DNA from: Pseudomonadota bacterium
GTDB taxonomy: Bacteria > Pseudomonadota > Alphaproteobacteria > Rhizobiales > Xanthobacteraceae
Direction: 5' to 3'
Assembly: GCA_023404705.1 (NCBI GenBank)
Contig: JAEYAU010000215.1
Span: 1-50,146, forward strand
DNA length: 50,146 bases
Below, one piece after another: positions 40,835 to 46,920 of this stretch. The notes beneath the pieces are model-generated. The model was given only the letters and a program-made list of their open reading frames with translations, was not told the DNA's origin and searched no databases. The position numbers and the translations under genes are program-made. How positions within the stretch are numbered: position 1 is the stretch's first letter; every line of letters starts with the position of its first letter.

Positions 40835-42019
40835 ATGACGGACCGGCCGAACCCGCGTTCGCTGCCCGGCGCGACGGTCGTGCAGATCATTCCGTCGCTC
40901 AACGACGAGCCGATCGCGCATGCCGCGGTCGAGGCCGCGATCGCGCTGCTACGCTCGGGCGCGCGCGTGATCACCATGGCGGAGGAAGGTCCGCTGGTCG
41001 CCGAGCTGCAGGGCCTCGGCGGCGAGTGGACGCGGCTCGCGACCGATAGCACCAATCCGCTCGCGCTGCGTCACAACACGCGCCTGATCGCGGACCTGGT
41101 CGCGGCCGAGCGTGTGGATCTCATTCACGCGCATGGCGTCGGCGCCTCGCGCAGCGCGGCCGCGCTGAAGAAGGGCGCGGGGCTCTGGCTGGTGCACAGC
41201 TACGCGCCGGAGGATCTCGCGCGGCGCTGGCGCAACAAGCCTTATGGCCGCGCGCTCGCCCTCGGCGATCGCGTCACCGTGCCGTCGCGCTATGTGGGCG
41301 AGCTGATGACGATCCGCCATCAGCTGCGCGCCGAGCGCATCGTCGTGATCCCGGACCGCATCGACACGACGCGCTTCGATCCGGCGGCGGTCAGCCCCGA
41401 GCGCGCGTCGGTGCTGCGGCGCGGCTGGAAGATCGCGCGCGGCGAGCGCGTGATCCTGGTGCCGAGCCGGCTCGATCCCGCGAAGGGGCAGCTCAACGTG
41501 ATCGAGGCCGCGCGCATCCTGGTGAACGGCGGGCTGCGCGGCGTCGCGTTCATTCTCGCGGGCGACACGCGCGCGAACGCCGAACATGCGCAGGAGATCG
41601 CGGCGCAGGCCGAGGCGCATGGCGTTGCCGAGCTGGTGCGGACGATCGGCGTGTGCACCGACATGCCGGGCGCCTATCGGGCCGCGGATTTCGTGGTGGT
41701 CCCGCATCTGGAGCCGCCGACCTTCAGCCGCGCCGTGGCCGAAGCCATGGCAATGGCGCGGCCCGTGATTGCGTCGGCAGTCGGCGCGATCACGGAACTC
41801 GTGGTCGCGGACCCGCGCGGGCGCACCGGCTGGCTGGTGCCGCCGGATGATCCGGTGGCACTCGCGCGCGCGCTCGCGGAGGCACTGGCGGTCGATCCGC
41901 ACAGCTATCGGGCGATGGCCGTGCAGGCGCGCAAGCGCGCCGAGCATCTGTTCTCGCCGGTGCGCATCGCGGCCGCGACGCTCGGCGTCTATGCGGGACT
42001 GCTGGAAGGCCGGGCGTAG
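40835..42019 (+). CDS. Glycosyltransferase family 4 protein
   Basis: A 394-residue GT-B-fold glycosyltransferase of the GT4 (WaaG/RfaG-like) family. The N-terminal domain begins TVVQIIPSLNDEP, and the C-terminal nucleotide-sugar domain has ILVPSRLDPAKGQLNVIEAA and the E-x7-E region PTFSRAVAEAMAMARPVIAS. It probably adds a sugar to LPS core or another envelope glycan. The start is uncertain: the ATG at 40835 lacks a clear ribosome site, and an in-frame ATG at 40706 would add 43 residues of low family fit. It is a paralogue of the next gene, with which it shares layout and several motifs. Confidence 0.88.
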   Translation: MTDRPNPRSLPGATVVQIIPSLNDEPIAHAAVEAAIALLRSGARVITMAEEGPLVAELQGLGGEWTRLATDSTNPLALRHNTRLIADLVAAERVDLIHAHGVGASRSAAALKKGAGLWLVHSYAPEDLARRWRNKPYGRALALGDRVTVPSRYVGELMTIRHQLRAERIVVIPDRIDTTRFDPAAVSPERASVLRRGWKIARGERVILVPSRLDPAKGQLNVIEAARILVNGGLRGVAFILAGDTRANAEHAQEIAAQAEAHGVAELVRTIGVCTDMPGAYRAADFVVVPHLEPPTFSRAVAEAMAMARPVIASAVGAITELVVADPRGRTGWLVPPDDPVALARALAEALAVDPHSYRAMAVQARKRAEHLFSPVRIAAATLGVYAGLLEGRA

Positions 42020-42029
42020 AGGAGACACA

Positions 42030-42059
42030 CCGTTCGTCCCCGCGAAAGCGGGGACCCAG
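42030..42059. repeat. Palindromic element, copy of the one at 39841
   Basis: CGTTCGTCCCCGCGAAAGCG followed by GGGACCCAGA. The stem GTCCCCGC / GCGGGGAC (42035-42042 / 42047-42054) has a GAAA loop. It stands just after the first glycosyltransferase and is of the dispersed kind common in Bradyrhizobium-like genomes. Confidence 0.85.
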
Positions 42060-42244
42060 AACGATCTGCGCGTGTGGCTCTGTGTACCGGGTACGAACCG
42101 AGTATGTATCCAGCCCACCCGATTGCGCTCGCGGGCGATCCGGACTACACCCGAATCCTCAGGGGACAGGTTTCGAGCGACCAGAGGGCGTCCGGCGGTC
42201 GGGGTGGCGGCGCGTGTACGGCCGCGTGAGCGAAAGGTCGGTCT

Positions 42245-43564
42245 GTGACGTTGCGATCCAATGCGGCGCGTGCGCCGCACGGTCCGGAATCGAGTCCCCC
42301 CGAGACCCGGTCCGATCGATTCGACATCGAACAGAGCGCAGCAGAGCTGCGCGCCGCGAACACGTCTGACGCAGCGGCGCGTGGCGCGCAAGGGCGGCCC
42401 CTCACCGTGCTCATCGTGGTGCCGACGCTGCACACGGGCGCGGCCGACACGGGCGCGCTCGATCTCGTGCGTATCCTCAAGGACGCCGGACATCGTGCCA
42501 TCGTGGTCTCGCGCGGCGGGCGTCTCGAAGGCGAAGTCGCGAAGGCGGGCGGCACCTGGATCGCGCGCGATGTCGCGAGCACCAATCCGCTGGTGATGCT
42601 GCGCAACGCATTCGCGCTTGCGAGCCTCGCGCGGCGCGAGCGCTGCGACGTGGTGCATGCGCATGGCCGCGCCGCGGCGTGGAGCGCGTATCTCGCGGCG
42701 CGCGCGACGCGCACGCCCTTCGTCACCACCTGGTACAAGGGCTTTCGCGAGCAGAACCTGTTCAAGCACCTCTACAACAGCGTGATGGCGCGCGGCACGC
42801 GCGTGGTCGCGGTGAGCGACCAGATCGCGGAGCTGATTCACGATCGCCACGGCACGCCGGAGAATCGCATCGCGGTGGTGCCGCTGAGCGTCGACTTTGC
42901 GCGCTTCGATCCGAATGCGGTCGACGCCGCGCGCATCGAGGCGATGCGGCGCGCCTGGGGCGTGAAGCGCGACACCAAGGTCATCCTGGTGGCGAGCCGC
43001 ATGCTGCGCCGCAAGGGCCACCACGTGGTGGTCACCGCGGTGCACCGGCTCAAGCAGCGCGGCCTGAAGGATTTCCTGTGCGTGTTCGCGGGCGAGGACC
43101 AGGGACGCAGCCGCTACACGGGCGAGCTGTGGGACCAGGTCAACGAGACCGGCACCACGGACGTGGTGCGCCTCGTCGGAACCGTGGACGACATGCCGGC
43201 TGCTTATGCGGCTTCGACGGTCGTCGTGTCCGCGGCCGTACAGGCCGAGGGGCTGCAGCGCGCGGTGCTGGAGGCGCAGGCCATGGGGCGGCCCGTGGTG
43301 GTCTCGGACCTCAGCGCCGGGCCCGAGGTGGTGCTGGCGCCGCCGGCGGTCGCCGAGGACCGGATGACGGGCCTGCGGGTGCCGGCCGGCGATGCTGATG
43401 CGCTGGCGGCAGCGCTCATCCGCCTGTTCTCGCTGCCGGAGGCGGCGCGGGCCGCCATCGGGACGCGGGGACGCGGCTGGGTTTCGGCGCATTTCAACGC
43501 GCCGGACGTCGCCCGGGCGATCCTGCGCCTCTACGGCGAGGTCGCGAAGCGTAGATCTTCGTAA
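42245..43564 (+). CDS. Glycosyltransferase family 4 protein
   Basis: A 439-residue GT4-family enzyme, paralogous to the preceding gene. It opens with a ~55-residue low-complexity leader, then PLTVLIVVPTLHTGAADTGA. The C-terminal domain has VILVASRMLRRKGHHVVVTA and the acceptor/sugar segment EGLQRAVLEAQAMGRPVVVSD with the E-x7-E pair. The start is GTG at 42245; a downstream start near the conserved part is possible. The gene is 225 bases after the first copy, and the gap contains a palindromic repeat. It likely works in LPS or exopolysaccharide assembly. Confidence 0.88.
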   Translation: MTLRSNAARAPHGPESSPPETRSDRFDIEQSAAELRAANTSDAAARGAQGRPLTVLIVVPTLHTGAADTGALDLVRILKDAGHRAIVVSRGGRLEGEVAKAGGTWIARDVASTNPLVMLRNAFALASLARRERCDVVHAHGRAAAWSAYLAARATRTPFVTTWYKGFREQNLFKHLYNSVMARGTRVVAVSDQIAELIHDRHGTPENRIAVVPLSVDFARFDPNAVDAARIEAMRRAWGVKRDTKVILVASRMLRRKGHHVVVTAVHRLKQRGLKDFLCVFAGEDQGRSRYTGELWDQVNETGTTDVVRLVGTVDDMPAAYAASTVVVSAAVQAEGLQRAVLEAQAMGRPVVVSDLSAGPEVVLAPPAVAEDRMTGLRVPAGDADALAAALIRLFSLPEAARAAIGTRGRGWVSAHFNAPDVARAILRLYGEVAKRRSS

Positions 43565-43625
43565 CCACTTTGATCACTTTTCGGGGTGCGCCAGCAGGTC
43601 GCCGGCCCAATCGTGCCGAACAGCG

Positions 43626-43654
43626 TTGACTTATGGGCTGATTGTCCCGATTCT
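43626..43654 (+). promoter_or_regulatory. Possible promoter of infC
   Basis: TTGACT at 43626-43631 is followed after 17 bases by GATTCT, a poor -10 match. It lies about 120 bases ahead of infC. The -35 is good, the -10 is not. Confidence 0.35.
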
Positions 43655-43751
43655 CGTTGATCGGCGCTGCCGGGGCATTGTCGACGTCGTGTCGCCGCCT
43701 TACATCGGACACCGCCGAGATTCGTTGCAACAACTTGAGGAGCACAGAGCC

Positions 43752-44291
43752 ATTCGTCGTCCCATGAGAGCGCCGCAGCCCGTCGAGAAAGACGGTCCGC
43801 GCATCAACGATGAGATCCGATCCCGCGAAGTCCAGCTGATCGACAAGGACGGACAGAACCGCGGCGTCGTCGATTTCCGCACCGCCATTGAGCTGGCCCA
43901 GGAGGCCGGCCTCGATCTGGTCGAGATCGCACCCAATTCCGCCCCGCCGGTCTGCAAGATCCTGGATTACGGCAAGTTCAAGTACCAGGAGCAGAAGAAG
44001 GCCGCCGAGGCGCGCAAGAAGCAGAAGATCGTCGAGGTCAAGGAAATCAAGTTCCGCCCGATGATCGACGACCACGACTACGACGTGAAGATGCGAGCCA
44101 TGAAGCGCTTCTTCGAGGAAGGCGACAAGGTCAAGGTGACCTTGCGCTTCCGTGGTCGCGAAATGGCGCACCAGGAGCTCGGCTTCAAGCTGCTCGAGCG
44201 CGTCAAAGGCGACCTCGCGACCGAGGCCAAGGTCGAGATGGACGCCAAGCTCGAAGGCCGCCAGATGGTCATGGTGATGGCGCCGCGCTGA
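43752..44291 (+). CDS. infC: Translation initiation factor IF-3
   Basis: A 179-residue IF-3 that binds the 30S subunit, selects initiator tRNA and keeps subunits apart. The N-domain has GPRINDEIRSREVQLID, the linker is lysine-rich (YQEQKKAAEARKKQKIVEVKE), and the C-domain has KVTLRFRGREMAHQELG. The start is an unusual ATT at 43752 (IRRPMRAPQP), nine bases from the TTGAGGAG site at 43735-43742; the next ATG at 43764 is 21 bases away, too far. An AUU start in infC is known to allow IF-3 to repress its own synthesis. A terminator-like hairpin follows. Confidence 0.95.
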   Translation: MRRPMRAPQPVEKDGPRINDEIRSREVQLIDKDGQNRGVVDFRTAIELAQEAGLDLVEIAPNSAPPVCKILDYGKFKYQEQKKAAEARKKQKIVEVKEIKFRPMIDDHDYDVKMRAMKRFFEEGDKVKVTLRFRGREMAHQELGFKLLERVKGDLATEAKVEMDAKLEGRQMVMVMAPR

Positions 44292-44327
44292 GCGCCGCCA
44301 GGCGTCGACGGCTGCCCTCGGATACGG

Positions 44328-44360
44328 CGCCCGCAGGTCCCCTTGCGGGCGTTCGTTTTT
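44328..44360 (+). terminator. Intrinsic terminator after infC
   Basis: CGCCCGCA (44328-44335) and TGCGGGCG (44344-44351) form an 8-bp stem with a short loop, followed by TTCGTTTTT. This is a good Rho-independent terminator and separates infC from rpmI-rplT, which lie 271 bases further on. Confidence 0.8.
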
Positions 44361-44562
44361 GGGCCTGAGGGCGGTATTTTCTCGCCCCGGCCATCCGGTT
44401 GCAAAACCCCGGCCCCTCTGCCATAACGCCGCCTCCCATCGCCCGGCGAAAGGGCTGCCGTGGCGGTGGTGAAGTGCTCAATCAGCACGCTCACATCGAG
44501 CAGTATCGGGCCGACCCCAGCGCTCGCGCGCCGGACAGGTTTTGGCCCAGAAGGAGAGCCAA

Positions 44563-44763
44563 ATGCCCAAGATGAAGACCAAGTCCGGCGCCAAGAAGCG
44601 ATTCAAGGTGACCGGCACCGGCAAGGTGGTCTACGCCCAGGCCGGCAAACGCCACGGCATGATCAAGCGCACCAAGAAGCAGATCCGCCAGCTTCGCGGC
44701 ACCAACGTCCTGTTCAAGACGGATGGTGACAACATCAAGAAGTATTGGCTGCCCAACACCTGA
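44563..44763 (+). CDS. rpmI: 50S ribosomal protein L35
   Basis: A 66-residue basic ribosomal protein, with the family pattern MPKMKTKSGAKKRFKVTGTG at the start and KRTKKQIRQLRG later. The ATG at 44563 is preceded by GAAGGAGAG at good spacing; an earlier ATG seven codons upstream overlaps that site. It is followed by rplT after 40 bases, the usual rpmI-rplT pair. Confidence 0.97.
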   Translation: MPKMKTKSGAKKRFKVTGTGKVVYAQAGKRHGMIKRTKKQIRQLRGTNVLFKTDGDNIKKYWLPNT

Positions 44764-44803
44764 TTTCGGGCCTGTTTCTCAAGAATCGCAAAGGAGATCT
44801 GCC

Positions 44804-45166
44804 ATGGCCCGCGTCAAACGTGGTGTCACCGCACACGCCAAGCACAAGAAAGTCTTCAAGGCCGCCAAGGGCTATTACGGCCGGCGCAAGAACACGATCC
44901 GAGTCGCCAAGCAGGCGGTCGAGAAGGCTGGACAATACGCCTTCCGTGACCGCAAGCGGCGCAAGCGCACGTTCCGCGCGCTCTGGATCCAGCGCCTCAA
45001 TGCGGCGGTCCGTCCGTTCGGCCTGACCTACAGCCGATTTATCGACGGCCTCGGCAAGGCCGGGGTCGTGGTCGATCGCAAGGTGCTCTCTGAGCTCGCC
45101 ATCAGCGAGCCGGCCGCCTTCCAGGCGATCGTCGAGAAGGCCAAGTCGGCGCTGCCCGCCGCCTGA
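44804..45166 (+). CDS. rplT: 50S ribosomal protein L20
   Basis: A 120-residue ribosomal protein that binds 23S rRNA early in 50S assembly. It has ARVKRGVTAHAKHKKVFKAA and the GYYGRRKNTIRVAKQAVEKA segment, with the RKRRKRTFRALWIQRLNAAV core. The start ATG at 44804 follows a near-perfect AAAGGAGAT site. In other bacteria L20 represses its own operon through an mRNA site; the rpmI leader here was not shown to have one. Confidence 0.97.
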   Translation: MARVKRGVTAHAKHKKVFKAAKGYYGRRKNTIRVAKQAVEKAGQYAFRDRKRRKRTFRALWIQRLNAAVRPFGLTYSRFIDGLGKAGVVVDRKVLSELAISEPAAFQAIVEKAKSALPAA

Positions 45167-45192
45167 TTGCGCTTCCGAACGACACGAACCCG

Positions 45193-45226
45193 AGCCTGCC
45201 GGGCCGATTGCCTGGCGGGCTTTTCC
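45193..45226 (+). terminator. Intrinsic terminator after rplT
   Basis: AGCCTGCCGGG pairs with CCTGGCGGGCT (11 bp including two G-U pairs) and is followed by TTTTCC. It lies 27 bases after the rplT stop and separates ribosomal genes from pheS. Confidence 0.75.
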
Positions 45227-45257
45227 GTGTTTGCAACTCTCATGAGCTGAGGCTTTC

Positions 45258-46340
45258 ATGGCCGATATCGACACACTGGAGCGCGAGATCCTGGCCGCGG
45301 TCGGCGCCGCTGCGGACGAGACCGCGCTGGAGAACGTGCGCGTCGCAGCGCTCGGCAAGAAGGGCTCGGTCTCGGAGCTCCTGAAGACGCTCGGCGCCAT
45401 GGCGCCCGAGGAGCGCAAGGTTCAGGGCGCGCTCATCAACACGCTCAAGGACCGCGTCACGCAGGCGATCACGACGCGACGCGAGACGCTCAAGAGCGCG
45501 GCGCTCGACCAGCGGCTCAAAACCGAGACGGTCGATGTGACGCTGCCGGTGCGCGAGAGCGCCGCCGAGGCGGGGCGCGTGCACCCGATCAGCCAGGTGA
45601 TCGACGAGGTGACGACCATCTTCGCCGACATGGGCTTCGCGGTGGCGGAAGGTCCGGACATCGAGACCGACGATCTCAACTTCACGCGCCTCAACTTCCC
45701 GGTCGGCCACCCGGCGCGCGAGATGCACGACACCTTCTTCTTCAATCCGAAGGAGGACGGCTCGCGCATGCTGCTGCGCACGCACACCTCGCCGGTGCAG
45801 ATCCGCACCATGCTGGGGCAGAAGCCGCCGATCCGCGTCATCTGTCCGGGCCGCACCTATCGCCACGACAGCGACCAGACGCACACGCCCATGTTCCACC
45901 AGGTCGAAGGCCTGGTGATCGACAAGGGCTCGCATCTCGGCCACCTGAAGTGGATCCTCGAGGAGTTCTGCAAGGCCTTCTTCGAGGTCGACCACGTGAA
46001 GATGCGCTTCCGGCCGTCGCACTTCCCGTTCACGGAGCCCTCGCTCGAGGTCGACATCCAGTGCCGCCGCGACAAGGGCGAGATCCGCTTCGGCGAAGGC
46101 GACGACTGGCTCGAGATCCTCGGCTGCGGGATGGTGCACCCGAACGTGCTGCGCAATTGCGGGCTCGATCCGGACGAGTACCAGGGCTTCGCCTGGGGCA
46201 TGGGGATCGACCGCATCGCCATGCTCAAATACGGCATGCCGGACCTGCGCCCGTTCTTCGAGGCCGATGTGCGCTGGCTCGCCCACTACGGCTTCCGCCC
46301 GCTCGACCTGCCGACGCTCGCCGGCGGATTGAGCACCTGA
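45258..46340 (+). CDS. pheS: Phenylalanine-tRNA ligase alpha subunit
   Basis: A 360-residue catalytic subunit of class II phenylalanyl-tRNA synthetase. An N-terminal coiled-coil part is followed by the aminoacylation domain with motif 2 ICPGRTYRHDSDQTHTPMFH and motif 3 GFAWGMGIDRIAMLKYGM. The start ATG at 45258 is preceded by TGAGG. Its partner pheT lies downstream, separated by a 577-base gap that holds a DUF559 gene, unusual for a pair that is normally adjacent. Confidence 0.98.
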   Translation: MADIDTLEREILAAVGAAADETALENVRVAALGKKGSVSELLKTLGAMAPEERKVQGALINTLKDRVTQAITTRRETLKSAALDQRLKTETVDVTLPVRESAAEAGRVHPISQVIDEVTTIFADMGFAVAEGPDIETDDLNFTRLNFPVGHPAREMHDTFFFNPKEDGSRMLLRTHTSPVQIRTMLGQKPPIRVICPGRTYRHDSDQTHTPMFHQVEGLVIDKGSHLGHLKWILEEFCKAFFEVDHVKMRFRPSHFPFTEPSLEVDIQCRRDKGEIRFGEGDDWLEILGCGMVHPNVLRNCGLDPDEYQGFAWGMGIDRIAMLKYGMPDLRPFFEADVRWLAHYGFRPLDLPTLAGGLST

Positions 46341-46390
46341 TGCGAGGAGCCCGGGTGTGAATCGAGGAGTCGCAGCAAGCTCAGCGCGCC

Positions 46391-46414
46391 CTCTCCCCCG
46401 CTTGCGGGGGAGAG
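46391..46414. repeat. Palindromic repeat, copy A (upstream of the DUF559 gene)
   Basis: Arms CTCTCCCCCG and CGGGGGAGAG around CTTG, 51 bases after pheS. The same core as copy C; copy B has it in reverse orientation. Only the 24-base core is present here. Confidence 0.9.
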
Positions 46415-46452
46415 GACCACGCTGCGAGTCCTCCGCGCAATCGAGGGGCGCC

Positions 46453-46920
46453 ATGGCTGACGCGCCGAAAAAGCCCAATTGGCACGTCAGTGCAAAGATG
46501 CGAGATCGCGCGCGATCCCTTCGTCATGAATCGACTGACGCAGAGCGAATCATCTGGAGCGCGGTGCGTGCGCATCGGATGAATGGCGCGAGCTTTCGTA
46601 GACAGGCACCGATTGGTCCCTACATCGCTGACTTCGTGTGTCACGAGGCACACCTCGTCATCGAGCTCGATGGGGGTCAGCATTTCAGCCTCGCAGGCGA
46701 AGCACGCGACGCCCGCCGGGACGCGTTCCTCGCCGCGAAGGGATTTCGCGTGCTGCACTTCAGCAACTACGACGTGATGAGAAATCGAGAGGGCGTGTTG
46801 GAAACAATCGCCGCTGCGATTCGTGGCAAGGGCCCCCTCCCTAACCCTCCCCCGCAAGCGGGGGAGGGGACCTCAGCGCCCTGCCCTCCTGACTCCGAAC
46901 CCCAAGCGAGTTCACGATGA
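46453..46920 (+). CDS. DUF559 domain protein, endonuclease fold
   Basis: A 155-residue protein of the DUF559 family, related to the very-short-patch-repair endonuclease fold. The signature region reads TDAERIIWSAVRAHRMNG, FRRQAPIGPYIADFVCH and LVIELDGGQH, with the Asp/Glu residues expected of a PD-(D/E)XK-like site, then RDAFLAAKGFRVLHFSNYDVM. Biological function is unknown. The ATG at 46453 follows GAGGGG. The last 25 residues (GPLPNPPPQAGEGTS) are encoded by palindromic repeat B, and the stop overlaps the pheT ATG by four bases. It sits between pheS and pheT, with inverted repeats on both sides. Confidence 0.85.
   Translation: MADAPKKPNWHVSAKMRDRARSLRHESTDAERIIWSAVRAHRMNGASFRRQAPIGPYIADFVCHEAHLVIELDGGQHFSLAGEARDARRDAFLAAKGFRVLHFSNYDVMRNREGVLETIAAAIRGKGPLPNPPPQAGEGTSAPCPPDSEPQASSR
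46827..46868 (-). repeat. Palindromic repeat, copy B (inside the 3' end of the DUF559 gene)
   Basis: On the minus strand the core (arms CCCTCCCCCG / CGGGGGAGGG, loop CTTG, plus-strand 46845-46868) is followed by an 18-base tail ending CCCTTG. Its 42 bases match copy C at 37 positions, and the two arm differences compensate each other, so the stem is preserved. It is inverted relative to copies A and C. Confidence 0.9.

Noticed and set aside
40949..43492. 847-codon open frame on the minus strand
   Set aside because: Antisense to both glycosyltransferase genes and across the repeat between them; Arg/His/Ala-rich with no recognisable domain.
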